Below are positions 17,822 to 27,109 of a DNA stretch of 64,000 nucleotides, in pieces. The translations under genes and the position numbers were made by a program. The stretch is from assembly GCF_045062605.1 (NCBI RefSeq), contig NZ_JBJGDW010000002.1:1-64000 (forward strand). The letters run 5' to 3'. This stretch comes from Deinococcus sp045062605 (lineage in GTDB: Bacteria; Deinococcota; Deinococci; Deinococcales; Deinococcaceae). Under the pieces are notes generated by a model that did no database searches, was not told the origin of the DNA, and saw only the letters and a list, made by a program, of their open reading frames with translations. Every line of letters starts with the position of its first letter. Positions within the stretch are counted from its first letter, which is position 1.

Positions 17822-18331
17822 CTAAACCTTTGCTCTCCGTGTCGGCTCCGTCTCGCCCCGCTCTGCGTCCCGGCGCTGGGCTTCCAGTCCGATCTTGCGG
17901 GTCAGAACGCTGAGCTGCTGCAATTCTTCCGGTTCCAGCACGCCAAACAGTTCCCGAATGCCGCGCACATGGCCGGGCAGAATCCGCTCGATCAGGCTGC
18001 GCCCTTCCGCTGTTAAGGAAATCTGGAAGGCGCGGCGGTCTGCGGGGTTGCGCTCCCGGCTGACCTGTCCGTCCCGTTCCAGATTGTCGATGACCATCGT
18101 CAGGTTGCCGCTGGAACGCAGGATCTTGTCGGCCAGTTGGCGCTGGCTCAGCGGTCCCAGGTGGAACAGCGCCTCCAGCACCGCGAACTGGCTGAGGGTC
18201 AGGCCGTGGTCTGCCAGATGCCGGTTGGCCGTGACTTCCACGGCGTGCGCGCCCCGCCACAGCTTGATATAGGCGTCCAGTGCGGCGCGTTCGGCGGCGT
18301 TGCCCGCGAAGTGGTTAGGCATGGCGGGCAT
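17822..18331 (-). CDS. MarR family transcriptional regulator (MhqR-like)
   Basis: A 169-residue winged-helix regulator. The recognition region is LTLSQFAVLEALFHLGPLSQ with the helix RQLADKILRSSGNLTMVID, and the wing is ERNPADRRAFQISLT. It contains no cysteine, so it is not an OhrR-type peroxide sensor; this matches MhqR, which senses quinones. The gene lies directly upstream of the MhqO-MhqD fusion on the same strand, which it probably represses. The start could be 18331 or the ATG three codons later at 18322. Confidence 0.85.
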   Translation of the reverse strand: MPAMPNHFAGNAAERAALDAYIKLWRGAHAVEVTANRHLADHGLTLSQFAVLEALFHLGPLSQRQLADKILRSSGNLTMVIDNLERDGQVSRERNPADRRAFQISLTAEGRSLIERILPGHVRGIRELFGVLEPEELQQLSVLTRKIGLEAQRRDAERGETEPTRRAKV

Positions 18332-18376
18332 CCTGGCCCGCAGGCCACACGGAAATCAAGCCGTGAATTGAAAGGT

Positions 18377-19675
18377 TCAGGAACGGCCCTGCGCCCGCTG
18401 CCCGGCGCGGTATTCCTCGGTGGCCAGGCGGATGCACGCGGCGACGGCGCTCATGGCGATATACACCTCGCCCACGGGCGGGCGCGTCGGCGCAATGCGG
18501 ATGTTGCGGTTGCCGGGGTCCTTGCCGTCCGGGTAGGTGGCCCCGGCGGGGGTCAGGCTCACGCCCGCCGCGTCGGCCAGTTCCACCACGCGGGCCGCGA
18601 CTGGGGCGGTGGTGTCCAGGCTGATGAAATAGCCGCCCTGCGGATTGGCCCAGGTGGCGAAGTCGTCGCCCTCGCCTAGTTCGGCGCGCAGGGTCTCGCC
18701 CACCGCGCGGAACTTGGGAGCGATCAGGGCGGCGTGGTCGCGCATCAATCCATCGATGCCGCCGGGATAACTGCCCAGAAATTTGACGTGCCGCGCCTGC
18801 TCGGGCTTGTTGGGGCCGATGCTCTGGGCGTTCAGATACTTCGACATCCACTTGATGTTGTCCTCGCTGGTCGCCACGAACCCCAGCCCCGCCCCCGCCA
18901 GCGTGATCTTGCTGGTGCTGGCGAACACGAAGGCCCGGTCCGGGTGTCCCGCGTACCGGCACAGCGTCACGAAGTTGACCGTTTCGGGCGGCGTGCCCAG
19001 GTGGTGTGCGCGGTAGGCGTCGTCGGCCAGGATGGTGAAATCGGGGGCGGCGGCTTGGAGCGCGGCCAGCCGCTGTGCCTTGTCAGCGCTGATCGTCTCG
19101 CCGCCGGGATTGCTGTAGGTGGGCACGAACAGGATGCCCCTGATGTTCGCGTCCTTTGCCGCCAGCCGCTCGATGGCGTCCAGGTCGGGGCCGTCGTGCT
19201 GCATGTCCACCGTCACCAGATCGAAGCCCAGCGTCTGAAGCAGCAGGAAGTGACGGTCATAGCCGGGGATGGTCACGATGAATTTCGGCTTGCTCTCGCC
19301 CCCTACCCACGGCCCCTTGCTGCCGCGCACGCCGTGCAGCAGCGCGAAGGTCAGCACGAAGCCCTGCAATTCCAAAGAGGCGTTGTTCCACACGATCACG
19401 TTCTCGGCCTTCACGTCCAGATAATCCGCGAACATCTTGCGTGCGCTGGGCAGCCCGGCAATGCCGCCCGGATAGTTCCGCAGATCGATGCCGTCCATAC
19501 TCAGGTCCGTTTCGCCCAGCGTACTGAGCAGCCCATTGGACAGGTCAAAATCCGCGTCTGACGGCTGACCGCGCTGCATGTTCAGCTTCAGCCCCCTGGC
19601 ACGAATGGCGTCGTAGGCGGTCTGGGCGGCGCTCAGGGCATCGGCGGCGGCAGGTGCGGAACCATCACGGGTCAT
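18377..19675 (-). CDS. PLP-dependent aminotransferase (class I, MocR-type/AspAT Ic)
   Basis: A 432-residue fold-type I aminotransferase. The PLP lysine is K256 in STSKITLAGAGLGF. Supporting residues are N189 in YSNPGGE and D218/D219 with Y221 in ILADDAY. The sequence pattern (LNMQRGQPSDADFDLS at the start) is that of the Aminotran_MocR family, several members of which are aspartate aminotransferases. It would transfer amino groups between an amino acid, probably aspartate or similar, and 2-oxoglutarate. TAACGT at 19682-19687, 6 bases before the ATG, suggests a leaderless mRNA. Confidence 0.85.
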   Translation of the reverse strand: MTRDGSAPAAADALSAAQTAYDAIRARGLKLNMQRGQPSDADFDLSNGLLSTLGETDLSMDGIDLRNYPGGIAGLPSARKMFADYLDVKAENVIVWNNASLELQGFVLTFALLHGVRGSKGPWVGGESKPKFIVTIPGYDRHFLLLQTLGFDLVTVDMQHDGPDLDAIERLAAKDANIRGILFVPTYSNPGGETISADKAQRLAALQAAAPDFTILADDAYRAHHLGTPPETVNFVTLCRYAGHPDRAFVFASTSKITLAGAGLGFVATSEDNIKWMSKYLNAQSIGPNKPEQARHVKFLGSYPGGIDGLMRDHAALIAPKFRAVGETLRAELGEGDDFATWANPQGGYFISLDTTAPVAARVVELADAAGVSLTPAGATYPDGKDPGNRNIRIAPTRPPVGEVYIAMSAVAACIRLATEEYRAGQRAQGRS

Positions 19676-19785
19676 GCCTGTACGTTACCCGTTTGGCGGG
19701 GCCAGGGGGGTGAGGTTGTTTGGCGGGGCCGTCTGCCCTGAGAAACGGGGAGAGGAGGCCAGTGTGCGCCGCGCGGCATTGCCCT

Positions 19786-20772
19786 CTATGGCCTGACTGC
19801 CTGAATCTGCCCGATGATCCGGTCCATCAGCCCGTCCAGTTCCTCATTCACCACCTGCCGCGCCGGGTCCGCGTCGTACCACGCCAGCACTTCCTGCACG
19901 CCGCGCGCAAAGGGGATGGTGGCGTTGAATTCCGGCACCAGACGCTTGATCTTGGTGTTGTCGAAGACGGCGCTGTGGGCCTTGTCGCCCAGCAGACCCG
20001 CGCCCCAGTCGGGGGCAAAGGCGGCAATGACCTCGGATGGAACGTGGACGAGCTGGGCCTTGACGCCCGCTGCCCCGGCCACCAGCTCAAAAATCTGGTT
20101 CCAGGTCAGCCATTCGTCGCCCGTGATCTGCACCGCCTCGCCGATCACCGCTGGGCGGCCCAGCAAACCCACGAAGCCCACGGCAAAGTCGCGGTGGTGG
20201 GTCAGGGTCCACAGCGAGGTGCCGTCGCCGTGAACGATCACGGGCTTGCCCCGGCGCATGCGGTCCACCACGGTCCAGCCGCCGTCCATCGGCAGCAGCG
20301 TGCGGTCATAGGTGTGCGAGGGCCGCACGACTGTTACTGGAAAGCCGTCCTCACGGTAGGCGCGGGTCAGGCGGTCCTCGCAGGCGATCTTGTCGCGCGA
20401 GTACTGCCAGAACGGGTTGTGCAGCGGCGTGGATTCCGTGATCGGCAGGTGCCCCAGCGGCTTCTGGTACGCGGAGGCCGAACTGATGAACACATACTGC
20501 TTGGTCCGGCCCGCAAACAATTCCAGATCGGTCTCGATGTGTTCGGGCGTGAAAGCCACCCAGTCCACCACCACGTCGAATTCCAGATTGCCCAGCGCCT
20601 GCTGGACATTGGCCAGATCGCGGATATCGCCTCTCAAGACCTTCGCGCCGTCTGGCACAGGCCGCGAGGACTCGCCCCGGTTCAGCAGGTACAACTCCAT
20701 GCCCTGCGCCAGCGCCAGTTCCGAACACGCCGAACTGATAATGCCGGTGCCGCCGATAAACAGAACCTTCAT
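19786..20772 (-). CDS. NAD-dependent epimerase/dehydratase (extended SDR)
   Basis: A 328-residue Rossmann-fold oxidoreductase. It opens with MKVLFIGGTGIISS, an atypical GxxGxxS-type dinucleotide site. The active site is SASAYQKPLGH, and there is no standard YxxxK at the usual position, as in NDP-sugar epimerase relatives and CSP41-like proteins. The substrate is unknown. It is the third gene of an operon; its start overlaps the upstream SDR gene by four bases (ATGA), so the two are translated together. Confidence 0.8.
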   Translation of the reverse strand: MKVLFIGGTGIISSACSELALAQGMELYLLNRGESSRPVPDGAKVLRGDIRDLANVQQALGNLEFDVVVDWVAFTPEHIETDLELFAGRTKQYVFISSASAYQKPLGHLPITESTPLHNPFWQYSRDKIACEDRLTRAYREDGFPVTVVRPSHTYDRTLLPMDGGWTVVDRMRRGKPVIVHGDGTSLWTLTHHRDFAVGFVGLLGRPAVIGEAVQITGDEWLTWNQIFELVAGAAGVKAQLVHVPSEVIAAFAPDWGAGLLGDKAHSAVFDNTKIKRLVPEFNATIPFARGVQEVLAWYDADPARQVVNEELDGLMDRIIGQIQAVRP

Positions 20773-21689
20773 GCCTGTCCTCCCTGGTGGGCCGCGCCGT
20801 CCTCGCCCAACGTGTCCCGCCAGCAGTGCTGTGGCTCGAACCCCAGTTTCTTGCGGGCGTGGTCGATGCTCAGCAGCGTTTCAAAGTCCTTCAGCGATTC
20901 GCGGAGTGGCACGCCCGGAAACACCTGCTCCATCAGCGTGCGCGAGGGCTGCGGCATGACGGTGTCGGCGGCGGCAATGATGAAGCTGCTGGCCCCCTGG
21001 AGCGGCGCGCTCAGCGCCAGACGGCAGGCCAGCGCGGCGTCCCGCTCGTCAATGTAGCCCCACAGGTTCCACTTGCGCGCGTGGGGATCGGGCCAGGCTA
21101 GCTCCGGGAAACGGCGGTACTCCTCCGGCCCCAGGATGTTGGAGAAGCGCAGGGCCACAAAGGGAATGCCCGAGTGACGCGCAAAATCCTCCGCCATCGT
21201 CTCCGTGACCACTTTGCTCAGGGCATACGACGACTCGGGGTGTGGGTAATGCGCCTCGTCCACCGGGGCGTAGTGGGGCGGCACGTCGAAGGGCAGGCCC
21301 AGCGTGGTTTCACTGGACGCCCAGACCACCCGGCCCAGACCGAGCATGGTGGCCGCCGTAAAGACGCTGTGGTTCATGGTCACGTTCTGCACGAAGGTGT
21401 GATGCGGGGCCTGAAGGTCCGGGGCGGGAATATTGGCCAGATGAACCACGCTGCCCGCGCCGTGCATGACCTCCAGGGTCTGGCCCAGATCGGTCAGATC
21501 GGCGCGCAGAACGGCTTTTAAGGAGCCGGGGAATTCGCCCTCTGGTCTGGGAATGGGCTGGGTATCAACGGCAATGACCTCATGGCCGTGTTCCAGCAGA
21601 TGTTTCAGGGCCGCGCGTCCGGCCCGGCCCGCCGCCCCCGTCAGGACCACTGGCCCCGCCGGAGCGGTCTGGGGGCTGGACTTCACCAT
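20769..21689 (-). CDS. NAD(P)-dependent oxidoreductase (extended SDR)
   Basis: A 306-residue Rossmann-fold protein with the cofactor site VLTGAAGRAGRAALKHL near residue 15. The active-site pair lies in SSYALSK (YxxxK), with a catalytic Ser in WASSETTLG. It is an extended SDR, most likely acting on a sugar or sugar-nucleotide. It overlaps the aldo/keto reductase gene upstream by seven bases and the epimerase gene downstream by four, so the three act as one unit, perhaps a carbohydrate oxidation/reduction pathway. Confidence 0.83.
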   Translation of the reverse strand: MVKSSPQTAPAGPVVLTGAAGRAGRAALKHLLEHGHEVIAVDTQPIPRPEGEFPGSLKAVLRADLTDLGQTLEVMHGAGSVVHLANIPAPDLQAPHHTFVQNVTMNHSVFTAATMLGLGRVVWASSETTLGLPFDVPPHYAPVDEAHYPHPESSYALSKVVTETMAEDFARHSGIPFVALRFSNILGPEEYRRFPELAWPDPHARKWNLWGYIDERDAALACRLALSAPLQGASSFIIAAADTVMPQPSRTLMEQVFPGVPLRESLKDFETLLSIDHARKKLGFEPQHCWRDTLGEDGAAHQGGQA

Positions 21690-22654
21690 GCGTAGGCTTC
21701 AGGGGCCTGTCCGCCAGGGCCGGGCCAGATGCCGTCCAGCTTTTTCAGGGTTTCGTCGCTCAGCTTGATGTCCAGCGCTCTGAGTGCGCCGCCGAGTTGC
21801 TCTGCCGTGCGTGGGCCGATGATCGGGGCGGTCACGGCGGGCTGGTGCAGCAGCCATGCCAGCGCCACGTCCGCCGGGGACTCGCCCAGCTCCTTACACA
21901 GCGCCTCGTACTGCTCCAGTTGCGGGCGGTGCTTGTCAATCTGCTTTTGCATGTTCTCGCCCGCGCGGCGGCCCTCACTGGCCTTTTGCAAGGCACCGCC
22001 CAGCAGGCCGCCGCCCAGTGGACTCCAGGGAATCAGGCCCAGCCCCAGCGCCTGACAGGCCGGAATGACCTCCAGCTCAATCATGCGCGCCGATAGGTTG
22101 TACAGGCTCTGCTCGGACACTAGACCCATGAAGTGGCGCTGGGCGGCCAGTGTGTTGGCCTGCGCGATGTTCCAGCCCGCAAAGTTGCTGCTGCCCACGT
22201 ACAGCACCTTGCCCTCGCGCACCAGTTGTTCCATGGCCTGCCAGACCTCTTCCCAGGGCGTCGCGCGGTCAATGTGATGCATCTGGTACAGATCGATGTG
22301 GTCCGTCTTCAATCGGCGCAGGCTGTCCTCGCACGCCTTGCGGATGTGGTACGCCGAGAGTTTCTGATCGTTGGGGCCGTCGCCCATCTTGCCGTAGACC
22401 TTGGTCGCCAGCACGATTTTATCGCGGTTGCCGGGGTTGCTTTCCAGCCAGCGCCCGACGATCTGCTCGGTCACGCCCTCGCCGGGCTGACGGCCATACA
22501 CGTTGGCGGTGTCGAAGAAATTGACGCCCCGGTCCAGCGCCGCGTCCATGATGGCGTGGCTGTCCTGTTCGGTGGTTTCGGGGCCGAAGTTCATGGTGCC
22601 CAGACACAGGGGACTGACTTTCAGGCCGGTGCGGCCCAGATGACGGTAATCCAT
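21683..22654 (-). CDS. Aldo/keto reductase (first gene of a three-gene operon)
   Basis: A 323-residue AKR of the YhdN/Gfo-like group. The catalytic tetrad is D48 and Y53 (FFDTANVYG), K85 (LATKVYG) and H126 (YQMHHID). The cofactor-binding end reads PIIGPRTAEQLGGAL. It has AAGGAGG 8 bases before the ATG, a strong ribosome-binding site, and is therefore not leaderless, unlike many neighbours. Overlap with the next SDR gene shows cotranscription. The substrate is not known. Confidence 0.9.
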   Translation of the reverse strand: MDYRHLGRTGLKVSPLCLGTMNFGPETTEQDSHAIMDAALDRGVNFFDTANVYGRQPGEGVTEQIVGRWLESNPGNRDKIVLATKVYGKMGDGPNDQKLSAYHIRKACEDSLRRLKTDHIDLYQMHHIDRATPWEEVWQAMEQLVREGKVLYVGSSNFAGWNIAQANTLAAQRHFMGLVSEQSLYNLSARMIELEVIPACQALGLGLIPWSPLGGGLLGGALQKASEGRRAGENMQKQIDKHRPQLEQYEALCKELGESPADVALAWLLHQPAVTAPIIGPRTAEQLGGALRALDIKLSDETLKKLDGIWPGPGGQAPEAYAW

Positions 22655-22810
22655 AGTTGACGCCTCCTTGGGTTTTGCTCTGCCTCCGACGCTACACCCG
22701 CAGGCGCGGCGGCGTCATCTTGGCGCGGCCTTCATCTTTTTTGCGGGTTCTTAGTAGTACTGAAAGGTGAGGGATCAAACCGAGGCAGCCACCCCAGCAT
22801 CATGCAAAAA

Positions 22811-22847
22811 ATACAGACGGCCACCGAACTGGGTGGGCCGTCTGTCG
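22811..22847 (-). terminator. Intrinsic terminator of the gene at 22874-23461
   Basis: ACAGACGGCC...(22813-22825) pairs with GGTGGGCCGTCTGT (22832-22845). On the minus strand it is followed by TATTTTTT, a classic U-tract. Confidence 0.85.
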
Positions 22848-22873
22848 AAAGAGATCATCCGCTTAACTCAGCT

Positions 22874-23461
22874 TCAATTGCTGTTTCCCGATCCGTCCGG
22901 CCCCGGTTCTGGCCGCACTTCCGATTCTCCGGGCGGTGTTTCATGCGTCATGACGCCCGCCTCATCGCTCCCAGTGGGCTGGCCGCCGATCAACTGGCGC
23001 AGTTCCTCGATCACGGCGCGTTCCTTATCGTTGACCTGCTCGCCGCCGAAGCCCAGGAATCCGCCTTCCTTGGCGGCCTCGGCGGTGCGCTGCGCCACCA
23101 GCATCAGCATCTCGCGGTAGGCGGAGGCGTCTTCTGCGCTGGTCTTGGCATTGACCAGCCACATGGCCTGACGTACACCTTCCAGGCTCTGATTTTTCAC
23201 GTCCTCGACATTGCGGGCGCGTTCCTGCTCCGGCGCTCTGGCGGCGGGCTGGCCCAGCAGATCGGCGGCCATCGCCTCCATCAGTGGGGTGCGGCTGTCC
23301 TTGCTCACGCTTTCACGCACAGCGTTGGCAATCGCCTGCGCCTCGGCCAGCAGGCCCGTCAATCCGCTGGGACTGGCGGCTACCACTGCCGCGCCTGCCC
23401 GTCCGGGGCCAGTCATGACCTTGAACCACTCGTCTACCGTGAAGTTGTCTTTAAGGCTCAT
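22874..23461 (-). CDS. Conserved-looking soluble protein, unknown function
   Basis: A 195-residue, mostly helical acidic protein without signal peptide or membrane segment. The C-terminal 30 residues are Pro/Gly/Glu-rich and probably disordered. No family is recognised. The TAAGCT box at 23468-23473 is 6 bases before the ATG, pointing to a leaderless message, and a strong terminator follows. The small membrane protein gene at 23505-23735 lies 43 bases upstream on the same strand. Confidence 0.65.
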   Translation of the reverse strand: MSLKDNFTVDEWFKVMTGPGRAGAAVVAASPSGLTGLLAEAQAIANAVRESVSKDSRTPLMEAMAADLLGQPAARAPEQERARNVEDVKNQSLEGVRQAMWLVNAKTSAEDASAYREMLMLVAQRTAEAAKEGGFLGFGGEQVNDKERAVIEELRQLIGGQPTGSDEAGVMTHETPPGESEVRPEPGPDGSGNSN

Positions 23462-23504
23462 GCGACCAGCTTAGAGCAGCGGCATTTGGACCGGGAATGG
23501 GGGA

Positions 23505-23735
23505 TCACTCACGGGCCTTTACCTGATCCAGATTCAGGCGTACCCGCTCGGTGTCTTCGCGCACGCTACGCTCGTCGGGCGCGAGGCCGTGGCTGCCGAA
23601 CAGACCGCCAGCCGCGCGCATCCCGCCCAGCGCGTCGCCGCGCGTCTGGTCCGTGTCCACCAGCGGCTTGAGCTTGAAGGCCAGCATAATCAGCGCCACT
23701 GGCAGCACGATGAAGATCAGGACGGCGGTCCACAT
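23505..23735 (-). CDS. Small single-helix membrane protein, unknown function
   Basis: A 76-residue protein with one N-terminal membrane helix (about residues 3-20) and a hydrophilic, charged tail ending in RLNLDQVKARE. The tail probably lies in the cytoplasm. No family is recognised. It lies between the HxlR regulator gene and the soluble protein gene on the same strand. Confidence 0.5.
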   Translation of the reverse strand: MWTAVLIFIVLPVALIMLAFKLKPLVDTDQTRGDALGGMRAAGGLFGSHGLAPDERSVREDTERVRLNLDQVKARE

Positions 23736-23759
23736 AACTGGCTCAGCAGCCCTGTGCCA

Positions 23760-24149
23760 TTAACAACCCTGCGCCGAGACGACGCCCGGATGCCCTTCTT
23801 GCAGGTGGGCGCGGCCCCAGGTGTCGATGGCGTCGATGACGCTCTGCAACTCGCGGCCCACCGGGGTCAGGGTGTAGACACTGCGGGCCAGCTTGCCGTG
23901 CGTGTCCTCGGTGCGCTTGTCGATGATCTTCAGCGTTTCCAGGTGTTCCAGGCGCTGGGTCAGCGTGGCGCTGTTGCAGCCGCCCACCGCGCGGGCCAGC
24001 TCGTTGAAGCCCTTCTCGCCGTCCAGCAGCGCGCGGACGATGTGCAGCACCCACTTCTCCTGCAACACGCCGATGGCCCGGTAGACCGGGCAAAAGCCCT
24101 TCTCGACTGCCGTGGCAGAGGGTCCGGGAGCGGAAAGTTCCGTGTTCAT
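23760..24149 (-). CDS. HxlR/DUF24 family transcriptional regulator (HypR/YodB-like)
   Basis: A 129-residue winged-helix protein. The N-terminal CPVYRAIGVLQEKW segment (C20) is the conserved redox-sensitive Cys site of this family. C58 and C129 are further cysteines that could form intersubunit disulfides. HypR and YodB of Bacillus use such cysteines to sense hypochlorite, diamide or quinones, and they control nitroreductase and azoreductase genes. The divergent neighbour here is a nitroreductase, matching that arrangement. TAGAAT at 24156-24161, 6 bases before the ATG, implies a leaderless mRNA. Confidence 0.87.
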   Translation of the reverse strand: MNTELSAPGPSATAVEKGFCPVYRAIGVLQEKWVLHIVRALLDGEKGFNELARAVGGCNSATLTQRLEHLETLKIIDKRTEDTHGKLARSVYTLTPVGRELQSVIDAIDTWGRAHLQEGHPGVVSAQGC

Positions 24150-24237
24150 GGTAGGATTCTACACCTAAACGCAAAATCAATTAAGCAGAGGATTACACCG
24201 CTTGACATTTTAAACCGGTGGGCGTAATGTTCCAGAC
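24150..24237. promoter_or_regulatory. Divergent promoter region, HxlR regulator and nitroreductase
   Basis: For the nitroreductase there is a perfect TTGACA (24202-24207), a 17-base spacer and TAATGT (24225-24230), 7 bases before the ATG. For the regulator TAGAAT is at 24156-24161. Two direct repeats, AGGATTCTACACC (24153-24165) and AGGATTACACC (24189-24199), are candidate operator sites. Confidence 0.75.
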
Positions 24238-24873
24238 ATGACCGCCACCCTGACCCAGTCCCAGACCGTCGCCCCCCTCACCGTTGCCGAGGCCATCGAA
24301 ACCCGCCGCAGCATTCGCAAGTTCGTGCAGGAACCCATGAATCAGGGCGATCTGCACGAGATCCTGCGCCTCGCCAGCCTGGCCCCCAGCGCCTGGAATG
24401 CCCAGACCTGGCGCTTCGCCGTGGTCCAGACCGCCGAGATCAAGGAACAGCTCCAGGCCGCCGCCTACGGTCAGCCCCAGATCGGCAGCGCGCCCGCCGT
24501 GATCGTAGTCTACAGCGACATGGAAGACACCCTGAACACCGTGGAAGAGACTGCCCACCCCGGCATGGGTGACGAGGGCCGCGCCGGACAGCGCAAGACC
24601 TTCGACGGCGCTTTTGGCGGCCAGGACGTGGCCCAGCGCGGCCAGTGGGGCTTATCGCAGGCCAACATCGCCTTCGGCTTCGTGATGCTGGCGGCGCGCG
24701 GCCTGGGCTACGACACTGTCCCCATGCTGGGCTTCGATCCCGCCAAGGTGCGTGAGGTGCTGGGTCTGCCCGAACACGTCCAGTTCGCCGGATTGCTGCC
24801 CATCGGCAAGCGCGCTGAGGACGGCTTCCCACACCACCGCCACGGCGTCGAGCGCGTCACCAAGTTCTACTAA
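24238..24873 (+). CDS. Nitroreductase family protein (HypO/NfnB-like)
   Basis: A 211-residue FMN-dependent NAD(P)H oxidoreductase. The FMN-phosphate site RRSIRKF is followed by LASLAPSAWNAQTWRFAVV, and the C-terminal LLPIGKRAED segment is the usual end motif. It probably reduces quinones, nitro compounds or other electrophiles in the cytoplasm. Its promoter has a full TTGACA/TAATGT pair and leads a leaderless message. The divergent HxlR gene is the likely regulator. A terminator follows. Confidence 0.9.
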   Translation: MTATLTQSQTVAPLTVAEAIETRRSIRKFVQEPMNQGDLHEILRLASLAPSAWNAQTWRFAVVQTAEIKEQLQAAAYGQPQIGSAPAVIVVYSDMEDTLNTVEETAHPGMGDEGRAGQRKTFDGAFGGQDVAQRGQWGLSQANIAFGFVMLAARGLGYDTVPMLGFDPAKVREVLGLPEHVQFAGLLPIGKRAEDGFPHHRHGVERVTKFY

Positions 24874-24888
24874 AATCCTGAAGTCTGA

Positions 24889-24916
24889 GCCGCCCTCCGA
24901 AGTGGGGGCGGTTTTT
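24889..24916 (+). terminator. Intrinsic terminator of the nitroreductase gene
   Basis: GCCGCCC pairs with GGGGGCGG across an eight-base loop, followed by GTTTTT. Confidence 0.85.
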
Positions 24917-24964
24917 GTGGGCTGTGGGTTTGATGGAGGCTGACTTCATCCGCCTCTTTGCCTA

Positions 24965-24993
24965 TTGACGTAATTTGTTCTGGGAATTACATT
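24965..24993 (+). promoter_or_regulatory. Promoter with overlapping palindrome upstream of the MFS exporter
   Basis: TTGACG (24965-24970), a 17-base spacer and TACATT (24988-24993) form a good sigma-70 type promoter. Inside it GTAATT (24970-24975) and AATTAC (24985-24990) form an inverted repeat spanning the spacer, the position of a TetR- or MarR-type operator. Confidence 0.6.
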
Positions 24994-25079
24994 TAAGCCG
25001 AAACTCTGCGTGAGTCGCGTCAAATCCCATGCCTACCCTCCTGTCATAAGAAGCCCTCCTCCCCCAAGAAGGTCATGTC

Positions 25080-26318
<1,239 letters not shown>

Positions 26319-26412
26319 AGTTTGCCTGTAACTGGGTCTTGCCTACAGATGAAGAGAGCCTCCCCATTCCTCTTGTCCAAGCGCGGCCCGGCTGCGACAG
26401 ACTGAGAGCGAT

Positions 26413-26940
26413 GTGGCGGCAAGCAAAGTGAGACTGATCTTGATGGGCGTGTCCGGCAGTGGCAAGACCACGCTGGGGCAGGACTTGGCGGCGCGCACCG
26501 GCTGGCCGTTTCTGGACGGCGACGACTTTCACACCCCGCAGGCCAGAGCGAAAATGGCTGCCGGACTGGGCCTCAGCGACGGGGACCGTCAGCCCTGGCT
26601 GGAGCGGCTGCGCGCCGAACTGCTGGCACTGCCCGAGGTGATCCTGGCGTGTTCCTCGCTGCGTCACAGCTACCGCGACGTGCTGCGCGTGCCGGACGCC
26701 CGTTTCGTGTTTCTGAACGTGCCACAGTCGCTGCTGCTGGAGCGCCTGCAAGAGCGCGGTGGACGCTCTGGGCATGAACACTTTGCGCACGCCGATCTGC
26801 TGCCCTCGCAGTTGCAGACGCTGGAGCCGCCAGACCGGGGAGAGGCCGATGTACTGACCCTGCATGTCACGGCGCAGGACTCGTCCGCCGATCTGACGCG
26901 CCTCACGCTGTCCGCCCTGGGAATCGCCGATGCCCGCTAA
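26413..26940 (+). CDS. gntK: Gluconokinase
   Basis: A 175-residue P-loop kinase that phosphorylates gluconate to 6-phosphogluconate. The ATP site is GVSGSGKTT (residues 12-20). The substrate region is DGDDFHTP, followed by ACSSLRHSYRDVLR and the C-terminal PSQLQTLEPP, all characteristic of GntK. Length is normal for the family. The start is a GTG at 26413; the ATG at 26443 would remove the first beta strand. Its end overlaps the DUF2256 gene by 11 bases, so it is cotranscribed with that gene and uvsE, although gluconate metabolism has no obvious link to repair. Confidence 0.88.
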   Translation: MAASKVRLILMGVSGSGKTTLGQDLAARTGWPFLDGDDFHTPQARAKMAAGLGLSDGDRQPWLERLRAELLALPEVILACSSLRHSYRDVLRVPDARFVFLNVPQSLLLERLQERGGRSGHEHFAHADLLPSQLQTLEPPDRGEADVLTLHVTAQDSSADLTRLTLSALGIADAR

Positions 26941-27109
26941 GGCCGCCAAGAAAGCGTTTGGCGGGGGCCGCAAACCCTCCGAGCGGCCCAGCAAGATTTG
27001 CCCCGTCTGTGGGTTACCCTTCTCCTGGCGCAAGAAATGGGAGCGTGACTGGGACAGCGTCAAATACTGTTCGGATAGGTGCCGTGCGGCGGCGAAGGCC
27101 AGCGCATGA
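26930..27109 (+). CDS. DUF2256 zinc-ribbon-like small protein
   Basis: A 59-residue basic protein. An Ala/Lys/Gly-rich start is followed by SKICPVCGLPF, SWRKKWERDWDSVKYC and SDRC, giving a CxxC...CxxxC metal-binding pattern that matches DUF2256. The function of the family is unknown. The gene begins inside the end of gntK and its stop overlaps the uvsE start (ATGA), so it is translated as the middle member of a three-gene unit. Tight coupling to a UV-repair gene suggests, but does not prove, a DNA-related role. Confidence 0.85.
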   Translation: MPAKAAKKAFGGGRKPSERPSKICPVCGLPFSWRKKWERDWDSVKYCSDRCRAAAKASA

